Source: JAJDAH01 sp964487605 (GTDB lineage Bacteria; Myxococcota_A; Polyangia; Polyangiales; Polyangiaceae). Taken from it: 64,000 nucleotides of DNA. The first letter of the stretch is position 1. Every line of letters starts with the position of its first letter. Made by a program: the position numbers and the translations under genes. Positions 1 to 7,563 of the stretch are shown here, piece by piece. The stretch lies in assembly GCA_964487605.1 (NCBI GenBank), contig CAZARU010000025.1, positions 7,390 through 71,389 of the forward strand. Reading direction: 5' to 3'. Under the pieces are notes generated by a model, which was given only the letters and a program-made list of their open reading frames with translations, did not search any database and was not told the DNA's origin.

Positions 1-1420
1 GTTCCGACACCTCCCAGCTGCCGGAGCTCGAGCACCAGGCGCGCGATCGGCACTCGGGCCGCAGGGATGCCCCGAACGAGCAAGTCGTGCCGTGCCGGAA
101 CGACGAGCAGTCGCCAGCGCGAATGGACCTCGGCGACGGGCACACCGGCCCCTCCCCGGCGGCGAGCCCGCCGTCGCCGTCGATCCCACCGTCGGGGCTC
201 GTCGCCCCGAGCTTGCGCTTCCGCAAGATGGTCCGTCCATCGGTCCAGTACACGGCGTGCTCGTCGACCGCGAAGCTGACGACCCCCTCCTGCACGACGA
301 CCTCGGGCATCCCGCCGCAGTGGCGCAGACGCCTGACCCGAGCCAGCGGATCGCGCCAGTAGACGTACTCGTCGTCGACCGCCAGGTCCCTGAACGCAAG
401 CTTGTGCGCGCCGATCGGACGAGTCGTCATGGCGATCGTCAGCACCGTCCCGGTCCCGCCAGGCAGCGTGCGGATCGCATCCAGCCCGACGTCGCTACCA
501 CTCCAGAACAGGGTTCCATCGCGCACGAGCAGCCCCCGCGCTCCCGTCGGGCCGAGCGAAGGGACCTCCGCGAGCGGCTCTGGCTGCCCCCCCGACAGTC
601 GGATTCGGAGGACGCTGCCCGGTTCCGTAGCGGTCACGTAGTACGCGTACTCTCCGTCGGCGGCGAGCGCCCGAATGCCCCTAGGCGCGAGCTTCTTCGG
701 GCCCGGTGGCGTGCCGGCCAAGCTGTACTGGAGTGCCTCGAGGTCGGTGCCATCGTGGAAATGCGGCAACCCCCGACCATCCATGACGTAGAGGTACCTT
801 GCGTCCGGTCGATAGACGTTGCCATTGGTGTCGTAGGGGTACCTGAACAGGGAGCCGCCCCCAATCGAGCCCGTCCGCCACATAAGTCCCCCTCTGTAGC
901 CTCCTTCGAGCAAGACGAAGTAGTCTCCGGAAGCAATCACCTCGTCGAAACACACATCGAGCCGGCTGCTCGCGAGGACGGACGTTCGCCCCTGCGCGTA
1001 AGAGAAAACGCGCCCGGCGGCACCCACGAAGGCGGCTTCGCGACACCGTTCTCCCTCGAGCCATACGAGACGCCCACCCGATGCACCCAACGACCAGACC
1101 GCTCCCGCCCTCGTCACGAGTGTCTCCGGGGTTCCGAAGTCCTCGCTGTCGGGGGGCTCCGTGCACCAGTCAGAGACTTCGGGTTCAGCCAACCCGTCTC
1201 CAGAGTCACCCGACGACGCGACATCCGGACCCGTCTCGCTTCCGCTTTCTTTGGCCGCGCCTCCATCCCGCGCTCCCGTCTGGTCGGTACGCGAAGGCTC
1301 CGTCGTGCCGCAGTCCACGTTCATGACGAGGATCGCCAGCAGGGGAAGATACAGCGGCCATGACGGCGTGTCGTCTTGCGGACGGTCACGCGCGAGGCAT
1401 CGACCCTCAGGCCGGGACAT
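1..1420 (-). CDS. Membrane-anchored or exported YVYW-repeat protein (3' end cut off by window)
   Basis: The frame runs open from an ATG at 1420 through the left edge, so the C-terminus is missing (473 complete codons seen). I chose this start because it is the only one that keeps the hydrophobic stretch WPLYLPLLAILVMNV at about residues 20-34, followed by Cys. That stretch could be a signal anchor or signal peptide; the residues before the Cys (NVD) are a poor lipobox. The body has recurring strands such as YAYYV, EYVYWRDP and HAVYWTDG, typical of the YWTD/DUF5050-like propeller proteins common in myxobacteria. After about residue 405 come an Asp/Gly linker (PDGGIDGDGG) and the start of a Cys-rich segment. 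The start overlaps the end of the upstream gene by 14 nt, so it is probably translationally coupled and the last visible member of the tandem-array operon. Exact function unknown; an extracytoplasmic binding or sensing role is inference. Confidence 0.75.
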   Translation of the reverse strand, partial: MSRPEGRCLARDRPQDDTPSWPLYLPLLAILVMNVDCGTTEPSRTDQTGARDGGAAKESGSETGPDVASSGDSGDGLAEPEVSDWCTEPPDSEDFGTPETLVTRAGAVWSLGASGGRLVWLEGERCREAAFVGAAGRVFSYAQGRTSVLASSRLDVCFDEVIASGDYFVLLEGGYRGGLMWRTGSIGGGSLFRYPYDTNGNVYRPDARYLYVMDGRGLPHFHDGTDLEALQYSLAGTPPGPKKLAPRGIRALAADGEYAYYVTATEPGSVLRIRLSGGQPEPLAEVPSLGPTGARGLLVRDGTLFWSGSDVGLDAIRTLPGGTGTVLTIAMTTRPIGAHKLAFRDLAVDDEYVYWRDPLARVRRLRHCGGMPEVVVQEGVVSFAVDEHAVYWTDGRTILRKRKLGATSPDGGIDGDGGLAAGEGPVCPSPRSIRAGDCSSFRHGTTCSFGASLRPECRSRAWCSSSGSWEVSE

Positions 1421-4352
1421 GCTGCGCTCCGAGCAGCGCGGCGAGGAGGACGAGAGTGCTCCACGCGGCCTTCGGTCTGCCGTCCGAGCGGATGAGGCCA
1501 CACAAGCCGAACCGCCAGTCAGGGCCGAATCGGCTACCGAACAAGAAGGATGCGAGCTCGCCGCCGCACAGGTGGCAGGCCGCGTCCATGCAGGGATCAC
1601 ACTGGTCGAATAGCGCCGGGTCGGCGAAGGTCGAGGGATCCGCCGCGTGCAGCGTCTGCAGGCGCGCCTGCCAACATGGATGAATCGCGCAGCCCGCCCC
1701 CTCGACGTGCTGCTCGAATGCCGTGAACCAGAGGATCAGCGGGATGCGAAGCTTCCAGGTACTCCACTCCTGGACGACCCGAGTGACGAACTCGCGCTGC
1801 GCCACCTCGCCGATCGGGAAGTCGCCCCACTCGGCGTCGTAGAACGGGGCGTCTGGTCCCGGAGCGTCCTTCGTCCCGGGATGAAAGACGTGGCCAGGCC
1901 ACGCGGCCTCGCGCTCGCGCAGCGTCTTCCAGTCGAACGTAGTGCAACCGAGTTCTTGGAAGACGACGGCCTTGCCGCCCGCGATCTGAACGGCCCCCGA
2001 GAACACCAAGGCCAACTTCGCGGGGGCCACCACGCGATTGCCTTCGGCAAGGTAGTAGGTGTAGGCCACGTAGTCGCTCGTGCGGCTCGCTCGCGCGACC
2101 TCGTTGTCCGCGAAGAATTCGCCGAAGCGAACTACGCCTGTCACCGGATCCGTCGACGCGAGCGTACGAGCCCCTACGAAAGTGAAGAGGCAGCCGACGC
2201 TTGCCGCGGAGACCGTGCGCACATGCGCACCAGCGTCATCGTAGAACACCACCCAGTTGCTCCACGTATCCTCGCGATGGAAGGCGCGCAGCGTGTTCAG
2301 AGCCGACGCCCGCCTCAGCGACGTCCGAAGAAAGACGTCCACCTCCGCGCCGATCGTGATCCACCTCACCACGTCGCGGAATCGCCGAGCCACACCCGCA
2401 CGAACGAATGCTTCGTCGCTGCGGGCGACGAGGTTCGAGAAGAAGACACGGAATCGCGCTCGCAGCGCGTGGTTCGCGAATGAACTCGCCATCAGCCCGC
2501 TCGGGACCACCTTCACTCCGGTCCGGATGACCGGAAGGAGCAGGTACGCGTCGAAGCCCCGACCTGCCAGCGCCACGAGACCACCGAGCATCGCGTCCTG
2601 AGCGACTTCCAGCGCTTGCCGCTCACCTCCCGCCGTCACCGTCTGTCCGAGCTGGGCGAACGCGTCACGGATGAACTTTCGCTGGATCGCCGTGAGGTTC
2701 GCCGGATCGAGCGCCATCCACGTGTCCGACACGTCGTCCCAGTTGACCGCGAACATCAGCGTGCTCGCCCCACCCTGCAGAAACCGCTCGTGCGCCTCGC
2801 GATCGAGCGCCGCGGGATCGCGAACGAGCCCGCCGGCCGTCAGAAAATCGCACCACGACTGACCGGGCTTCGGGCGCGATCGCGTCCCCGCACCGTCCCA
2901 GAACCCCATCGAGCGCCCTCCCCAGTTGTAGACGGCGCCGTCGGCACCCACGACCCATGTGCTCCCCTCACGCGTCGCGGCGATCGCCAATCCCGTACCT
3001 CTCATCTCGAACCAACTACCGCCCTCCGCGTCCTGCCGGCGCGCGGCCCCGGGACGCACGGGCCCCGGTACCCCCTGAACGATGGCCAGCGCGCGCTCCC
3101 CATCGACCCCGACATCATGCGCCTGCACGGGGATGGCGACCCGCTCGAACACCGGATCCAGCGACCCGAAGCCCGAGCCCGAGTACACGTCACCGTCGCT
3201 CGCGACGATCCAGACGCCAAAGGCCGGGCTTCCGTCACCACGACCTGCCGGCGTCCCGGCGACCCTCACCGCGCGCACTCGGTTCGGCAGTCGGACGTCC
3301 GTGGCGCGCTGCCTGAACACCCACTCGCCTGGCCGGTAACCCGAGAATCGGAGCAGCTTCCCTTGACCCGTGACGACGAACAGCTCCGCGAGGTGCACGC
3401 CGAATCGCTCGTAGGTGGCCACCGCCACGTCCGAGAGGTCGAACACTCCCTTCACTCCCGAACCGTGGTCAACCACGACGGGGACTTTCCGCCAGGTCGT
3501 GCCCTCGTCGTTGCCGAGAAGCAGCCCGCTGCCCTGGATGATCACGATTGGCGACCCGTCGGGCAGCACCGCTATCCGCCTACTCTTGACGCTCGACACC
3601 CGCTCGAACGAAAGCGATCCGGGTCGCAGGACGTAGATGCCGTGTGACTGGCTCGCAGCCCAGACGTAACCGCCTCCCTCCGCGACGTCCGAGAACGCGG
3701 CGCCCCCTTCGGCGTCCAGCCGGGTCCAGATTCCGTTTCGGAACCGTGCCGGGACACCGGTCGGAGCTGGCACCGGCAGCTCCGGGAGCCCATGCAGCCC
3801 GTCATCGAGCCCCCGCGGCTCACCTGATCGCGCACGCACGTCGAGGTCCGATGCCCGCCACGTCGTGTGCACCGCCTCGACCCTGGTCGAGATGCCGTCG
3901 GGCGGGCCGGCGTGATCGATCGTTTCAGCGTTCGACCCGAGAAACGACAGGGCGGCGTGAAGCGTGGCGATCTCTTCGCGAACACGGACAGCCCCGCTCG
4001 CAGGCGCCCCTCCTTCGAAATTCGTCCCGTCCGCCGCCACGCCGTCGCCTGAGCGCCACCGCACCGCATCGACGACGGGCGCAGCGCGCGCAACGCCGTA
4101 AGACGTCCCCTGCACGCCGGATACCATGCCCATGTCGAACCCTACCGCCCGGTCCCCGGCAGCGCCACGGCCGCAGCCGCCCGCCGCACTCCCCGCGCAG
4201 TCGCAACCCGCGCACCCGCACCCGCACCCCCCGACCCACAGGTCCTCCATCGCCCCGAGCGCCACGGTCGGCGACCCGGGCGCCCAGGACGCGAGCGCGT
4301 CGACGTCGAGTGGGCGCGCGCCGGAGCGGCGGCACGGGCCCGCGCAGGTCAT
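1407..4352 (-). CDS. Large protein: Cys-rich N-terminus, beta-propeller-like middle, hydrolase-like C-terminal domain
   Basis: 981 residues from an ATG at 4352 that forms an ATGA overlap with the stop of the preceding small gene. The longer open frame upstream overlaps that gene and is not used. Residues 3-60 hold eight Cys, six of them in GGCGCGCAGCDC and its flank (C43, 45, 47, 50, 52, 60). Residues about 150-480 show repeated propeller-like strands (for example YVWAASQSHGIYVL and a BNR-like NDEGTTWRKV). The last ~450 residues look alpha/beta and end with a GL-x(6)-DGRPKAAW stretch, reminiscent of the terminal strand of TIM-barrel glycoside hydrolases. Just before it is CDPCMDAACHLC (C-x2-C-x4-C-x2-C), a likely metal-binding knuckle. 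No signal peptide is visible. It follows the five small paralogs and probably acts with them; whether it is an enzyme or a structural component cannot be decided here. Confidence 0.8.
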   Translation of the reverse strand: MTCAGPCRRSGARPLDVDALASWAPGSPTVALGAMEDLWVGGCGCGCAGCDCAGSAAGGCGRGAAGDRAVGFDMGMVSGVQGTSYGVARAAPVVDAVRWRSGDGVAADGTNFEGGAPASGAVRVREEIATLHAALSFLGSNAETIDHAGPPDGISTRVEAVHTTWRASDLDVRARSGEPRGLDDGLHGLPELPVPAPTGVPARFRNGIWTRLDAEGGAAFSDVAEGGGYVWAASQSHGIYVLRPGSLSFERVSSVKSRRIAVLPDGSPIVIIQGSGLLLGNDEGTTWRKVPVVVDHGSGVKGVFDLSDVAVATYERFGVHLAELFVVTGQGKLLRFSGYRPGEWVFRQRATDVRLPNRVRAVRVAGTPAGRGDGSPAFGVWIVASDGDVYSGSGFGSLDPVFERVAIPVQAHDVGVDGERALAIVQGVPGPVRPGAARRQDAEGGSWFEMRGTGLAIAATREGSTWVVGADGAVYNWGGRSMGFWDGAGTRSRPKPGQSWCDFLTAGGLVRDPAALDREAHERFLQGGASTLMFAVNWDDVSDTWMALDPANLTAIQRKFIRDAFAQLGQTVTAGGERQALEVAQDAMLGGLVALAGRGFDAYLLLPVIRTGVKVVPSGLMASSFANHALRARFRVFFSNLVARSDEAFVRAGVARRFRDVVRWITIGAEVDVFLRTSLRRASALNTLRAFHREDTWSNWVVFYDDAGAHVRTVSAASVGCLFTFVGARTLASTDPVTGVVRFGEFFADNEVARASRTSDYVAYTYYLAEGNRVVAPAKLALVFSGAVQIAGGKAVVFQELGCTTFDWKTLREREAAWPGHVFHPGTKDAPGPDAPFYDAEWGDFPIGEVAQREFVTRVVQEWSTWKLRIPLILWFTAFEQHVEGAGCAIHPCWQARLQTLHAADPSTFADPALFDQCDPCMDAACHLCGGELASFLFGSRFGPDWRFGLCGLIRSDGRPKAAWSTLVLLAALLGAQHVPA

Positions 4353-4783
4353 CGCGGCATTCCGCGCGCCAACGCCATGGGGAGCGCCGCCGTCAGCCCG
4401 CCGCCCACCGTCAGGCTCACCCTCCCCGTCACGAACAGCTTCAGCCGGCACTCGGGGTTCGTGCCGCCCATCGCGATCCGAATCCTGACGAAGCCGAGCA
4501 GGACCGGATTGAAGCTCGCTCGGAGGCCGAAGAGCGTGGTCTCGTTCGCGATGGCCGCAGCGTTGATCTCGGCCGTCCCCACCGAGAGCCACAAGCGCTG
4601 GTCACCCGAGTGCTCGACCTGGCAGGTGAGCGTGGGGCTCGTGCCGGTCACCTTCGTCGTGATCGCGTTGAGCGCGAGCCCGTCGGCCTGGCCGAGCTGA
4701 TCGTTCAGGGTGATGGGCGTGTACCAGTTCACGCCGGTTCCGCGGATCGAGTCGTCGAAGGCGAGAATGTTGAAGTCGCGCAT
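4349..4783 (-). CDS. Tandem-array paralog 5 of 5 (small beta-rich protein, extended C-terminus)
   Basis: 144 residues from ATG. Shares the array template: an N-terminal FDDSIRGTGVNWYT block, a central TGTSPTLTCQVEHSGDQRLW block, an AxANET block and a C-terminal GTNPECRLKLFVTGR block. It is the only member with an added tail of about 20 hydrophobic/Gly residues (VSLTVGGGLTAALPMALA), which might contact the large protein encoded next. Its TGA overlaps the ATG of the 981-residue gene (ATGA), so production of the two is likely coupled. No signal peptide. The fold is probably a beta-sandwich similar to modules in phage tail or carbohydrate-binding proteins; that is inference from strand pattern and from the 'S-x-D-G-x-x-W' type motif of the family. 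Confidence 0.8.
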   Translation of the reverse strand: MRDFNILAFDDSIRGTGVNWYTPITLNDQLGQADGLALNAITTKVTGTSPTLTCQVEHSGDQRLWLSVGTAEINAAAIANETTLFGLRASFNPVLLGFVRIRIAMGGTNPECRLKLFVTGRVSLTVGGGLTAALPMALARGMPR

Positions 4784-4795
4784 GGTGGGTCCCGG

Positions 4796-5176
4796 TCAGC
4801 CGCCGCCGGCGGAGCGCACGGTCACGTACACTTTCAGACGGCACGAGGGATTCGTCCCGCTGGGCAGCGTGATCTTGAGTCGCACGTTGCCCGCCGTCGT
4901 AGTCCCGAGCAGGAGCGACCCCGTGTAGTTGGAGTTGTTCACGATGGGGTTCTGGTTGATCTCCGTCGAGCCCGTCGCGATCCAGTGCTCACCGTCGAAG
5001 GAGTGCTCGGAGACGATCTGCAGCGCCGGACTCGTACCCGACACTCCAGTCACCACCGCCTGAACCGCGAAGGAGTTGCCCGAGCCGAGGAACTGGTTCA
5101 GCTCGGCCGTCGAGTACCACGCTCCGCTCGTTCCCGTGACGTGCTGGTCGAAGACGAGCTGGGTTCCGAGTTGCAC
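4796..5176 (-). CDS. Tandem-array paralog 4 of 5 (small beta-rich protein)
   Basis: 126 residues, GTG start preceded by a good purine-rich ribosome site (GGGAGAAGGAAA). Template blocks: VFDQHVTGTSGAWYST near the N-terminus, VSGTSPALQIVSEHSFDGEHW in the centre, EINQNPIVNNSNYTG, and GTNPSCRLKVYVTVR at the end. Separated from its neighbours by only 12 and 15 nt. The conserved Cys near the C-terminus is kept. No signal peptide or membrane segment. Function unknown; see the entry for the fifth copy for fold inference. Confidence 0.8.
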   Translation of the reverse strand: MQLGTQLVFDQHVTGTSGAWYSTAELNQFLGSGNSFAVQAVVTGVSGTSPALQIVSEHSFDGEHWIATGSTEINQNPIVNNSNYTGSLLLGTTTAGNVRLKITLPSGTNPSCRLKVYVTVRSAGGG

Positions 5177-5191
5177 TTTCCTTCTCCCGGT

Positions 5192-5560
5192 TCAGTAGTT
5201 TCGGCTCGTGACCGCAATCTTCACGCGGAACGTGCCGGTCCCCGACGTGGTCACCTTCAGCCGGATGAACCGCAGCGTCGTGACCGCAAAGCTGACGCTG
5301 CCGTAATAGTTCGTGTTGTTCGTGACGGAGCCGGCATTGATGACCAGGGCCGCCGCCGCTCCACCGATGCGGTCCCAGTTCTGTCCGTCGGCGGAGTGCT
5401 GCGCGTCGACGATGAGCCCGGCCGTGCCACTCAGGTCCGTGACCGAAGCCAGCATGGCGATCAAGTCCCCCGCCATGTCGTCGTCGAACTCCGAGGACGA
5501 GTACCAGGTGCCCCCGGACGAGACCGCCTCGTCGAACACCGTTCCTGCGAAGAAGAGCAT
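5192..5560 (-). CDS. Tandem-array paralog 3 of 5 (divergent copy lacking the conserved Cys)
   Basis: 122 residues from ATG with a GAGG ribosome site. Template blocks are present but drifted: VFDEAVSSGGTWYSSSEFDDD, LSGTAGLIVDAQHSADGQNW, VTNNTNYYGS, and a C-terminal GTGTFRVKIAVTSR in which the motif Cys and the following Arg-Leu are replaced. It is the most divergent of the five, yet the frame is intact and the SADGQNW core is perfectly kept, so it looks functional. It is 15 nt downstream of paralog 4's start region and 6 nt from paralog 2. Confidence 0.8.
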   Translation of the reverse strand: MLFFAGTVFDEAVSSGGTWYSSSEFDDDMAGDLIAMLASVTDLSGTAGLIVDAQHSADGQNWDRIGGAAAALVINAGSVTNNTNYYGSVSFAVTTLRFIRLKVTTSGTGTFRVKIAVTSRNY

Positions 5561-5566
5561 GCCGCC

Positions 5567-5950
5567 TCACCCCTTCACGCCCGAGCGGACGCGCCCGCAG
5601 AAGAACAGCTTGAGCCGGCACTCGGGCGAGGTTCCGGTGAGCGTGATCTTGAATCGCAGGTGCGACAGGAGCAGCGGGAGGAGCCCATCCCGCCAGCCGA
5701 AGTAGGCGGTGTTCTCGGCGAGAGTCGTGCTGATCTCTGCGGCGGCAACCGCGAGCCAGTTCTGGCCGTCGGCCGAGTGCTCCGCCTGGACCGTGAGCGT
5801 GGGGCTCGGAGACGACACGCCCGTCACGACCGCCTGCAGGCCGAAATTGTCGGCAGCACCCAGCACCGTGTAGAGTTCCTTCGGGGTCGTGAACGTCGCC
5901 GACGTCGTGCTGATCGTGTCGTCGAAGATCTGCATGGATACGAGTCGCAT
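5567..5950 (-). CDS. Tandem-array paralog 2 of 5 (small beta-rich protein)
   Basis: 127 residues from ATG; GGAGG lies 6 nt before the start. Template blocks: IFDDTISTTSATFTTPKELY, VTGVSSPSPTLTVQAEHSADGQNW, AENTAYFGW, and GTSPECRLKLFFCGR, with an extra Cys in the last block. Here the first block has lost the WY pair (ATFTT). Only 6 nt separate it from the next gene, so it is surely co-transcribed. Function unknown. Confidence 0.8.
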   Translation of the reverse strand: MRLVSMQIFDDTISTTSATFTTPKELYTVLGAADNFGLQAVVTGVSSPSPTLTVQAEHSADGQNWLAVAAAEISTTLAENTAYFGWRDGLLPLLLSHLRFKITLTGTSPECRLKLFFCGRVRSGVKG

Positions 5951-5965
5951 CGCGCCTCCGGCCTC

Positions 5966-6322
5966 CTATCCGTACCGCCCGGTGACGCCGAGCGTCAGCC
6001 GGCACCGCGGGCTGGTGCCACCGAGCGTCACGCGCAGGCGCGCGAAGCCGGTCTCGGCCGCGAAGCCCGCCTTGTAGACGGCCTCGTTCGCCACGGACTG
6101 TGCGGACAGCAGCGTGGAGGCCGCGAACCAGTGGCGAGCGTCCGACGACGTCTCCAGGAACACGCTGAACGTGGGCGTCGTCCCGCTCGCGTTCGAGACG
6201 TGCGCGATCAGCGTGTACGAGTCGGCGCTCGTGAGGAGGGCACCGTGCTCCTCGGACGAGTACCAGGAGACACCCGTCCCAACGATCGTCTCGTCGAACA
6301 CGAGCCTGGTGAGACCTGCCAT
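5966..6322 (-). CDS. Tandem-array paralog 1 of 5 (small beta-rich protein, first of the array)
   Basis: 118 residues. The open frame extends further upstream, but the ATG at 6322 aligns with the starts of the other four copies (L-V/I-F-D-x-x-I/V-x-G-T near residue 8) and has a GGAG ribosome site. Blocks: VFDETIVGTGVSWYSSEEH, ASGTTPTFSVFLETSSDARHW, VANEAVYKAG, GTSPRCRLTLGVTGR. The core is S-S-D-A-x-H-W instead of S-A-D-G-x-N-W. A possible -10 hexamer (TAGAGT) lies at 6366-6371 on the minus strand, so the array may have its own promoter inside the end of the upstream regulator frame. Confidence 0.78.
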   Translation of the reverse strand: MAGLTRLVFDETIVGTGVSWYSSEEHGALLTSADSYTLIAHVSNASGTTPTFSVFLETSSDARHWFAASTLLSAQSVANEAVYKAGFAAETGFARLRVTLGGTSPRCRLTLGVTGRYG

Positions 6323-7200
6323 ACGCCGCTCCGAGAACCCGGGACGTTCTGCCCGAGACGCGACGACTCTACCGTCGCCGGGACGGCCCGGCTGTTGGTT
6401 CTCCGTTGGTTGTCGTGCGAGCCGCTCCCGAGCCAACCTTGCATTCCGTCACGCTTTCCGCCTCGTCTGGCACGCGTCGGCGCGCGCGCTGCACGCCGCG
6501 TGCCCGAAGCAACCCTCACCTGCAGCGCGTGCTCGTAGGCACCGTCGCCGTTCGCACGTAGCGCGTCGGGCGGCAGCCCCAGCGCGTGCCGGAGGCGACC
6601 GACGTGCCAGCGCAACGTCGCCGCGCTCCACCGTCGCGACAGCGCGCGCCAGACCCAATCGCCGTCCAGGATCGGTTCGGGCTGACGCGCGATGGCGGCC
6701 AGGAGCCGCCGGAGAGTGGGCCGCTTCGAGAGGTCGACCTCGCGCCTCTGCACGAATGCGGACGACCCGACGAGCGTGACGTCGACCCGCGGCCGAGCGC
6801 GAGTGACCGGAAGCTCGGTGCTCCAGCGCGGTGCGTCCGAAGCTCCCCTGCGCCTGCGAAGCGCCGCCAGCACGCCCAGTAGCAACGATGCGTCCGGCTT
6901 CCTCACGACGTAGTCGACACTCCGCTCCAGCGCGGCCACGCACGTCGCCGCATCCGCGACGGCCGTGTGAAGGACCACCGGTGTCGCGACGCCCTCTGCT
7001 CGCATGGCGTCGACGAACTCGACACCGGTCATACCGCCGGGCATCCAGAAGTCGACGATCACCACATCGAATGCGCCGAGATCCAACTCGAGCGCCTTCT
7101 CGCCGCTCCGGCACGTTGCGACGTGGTGGCCAGCGAGTTCGACCTGCCGGGCGAGACCACGGGCGCAGACGGCATCGTCATCGACGACGAGCACGCGCAT
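6208..7200 (-). CDS. Response regulator with divergent winged-helix output domain
   Basis: The receiver domain occupies residues 1-115: acidic triad DDD at 7-9, phosphoacceptor Asp50 in VIVDFWMPGG, the Thr of LHTAVAD and the Lys of VVRKPD. An output region around residues 150-220 resembles an OmpR-type winged helix (LRWHVGRLRHALG, then a GDGAYEH turn). I chose the ATG at 7200 because MRVLVVDDD is the classical receiver start; 7236 is an alternative. The last ~100 residues are Arg/Ser-rich, look like non-coding translation, and overlap the first array gene by over 100 nt, so the true protein may end near 6530 through a frameshift, or the tail may be dispensable. No histidine kinase lies nearby. 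As first gene before the five-copy array it is the obvious candidate regulator. Confidence 0.7.
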   Translation of the reverse strand: MRVLVVDDDAVCARGLARQVELAGHHVATCRSGEKALELDLGAFDVVIVDFWMPGGMTGVEFVDAMRAEGVATPVVLHTAVADAATCVAALERSVDYVVRKPDASLLLGVLAALRRRRGASDAPRWSTELPVTRARPRVDVTLVGSSAFVQRREVDLSKRPTLRRLLAAIARQPEPILDGDWVWRALSRRWSAATLRWHVGRLRHALGLPPDALRANGDGAYEHALQVRVASGTRRAARAPTRARRGGKRDGMQGWLGSGSHDNQRRTNSRAVPATVESSRLGQNVPGSRSGVWQVSPGSCSTRRSLGRVSPGTRPRSTVPSSRAPTRTR

Positions 7201-7563
7201 CCGCCCCAGCCTTGCCCCGCGCACGTCCCCACCCATGGTTCGCCGTCAGGCTACCCGATCCCGCGGCGGCGCGCCTCGCTCGGCGGGAGCGGCACCGCGC
7301 CGGGCTCCCACGGCGGCGACTCGGCGCCGACGAGCCGAGTTGACGAACCCGCTGTTCTGAGAAGCGCGCCGCGGCGCGGGGAGGCCGGGCCGGAGGGTGA
7401 GCTCCGCGTGCTTCTCCGCGCGTGCATCGTGAGGGCTGCGCGTGGTCGTTCCCGTGTCGGTCCCGTGTCGCTCCTTGGTGTAGGTGCGAGTGCGGGGTGC
7501 GCTTCGGCGCGGCCAGGCCCTGACGGCTTGATCCAGCGCGCGCGCCGCGCCACCCTTGGCCGG
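7201..7563. other. 363-bp divergent intergenic region, no gene seen
   Basis: No frame here has convincing protein features. It separates the minus-strand response regulator from the plus-strand lipoprotein and should hold promoters for both. A 10-bp direct repeat TCCCGTGTCG occurs at 7450-7459 and 7461-7470, that is, at 11-bp spacing (one helical turn), the arrangement expected of two adjacent half-sites for a DNA-binding protein. No hairpin followed by a T-run was found. Confidence 0.4.

Noticed and set aside
3644..6538. A 964-residue plus-strand frame over the five-gene array
   Set aside because: Low-complexity Arg/Pro/Ala translation; the five minus-strand paralogs share conserved blocks that could not arise on the shadow frame by chance.
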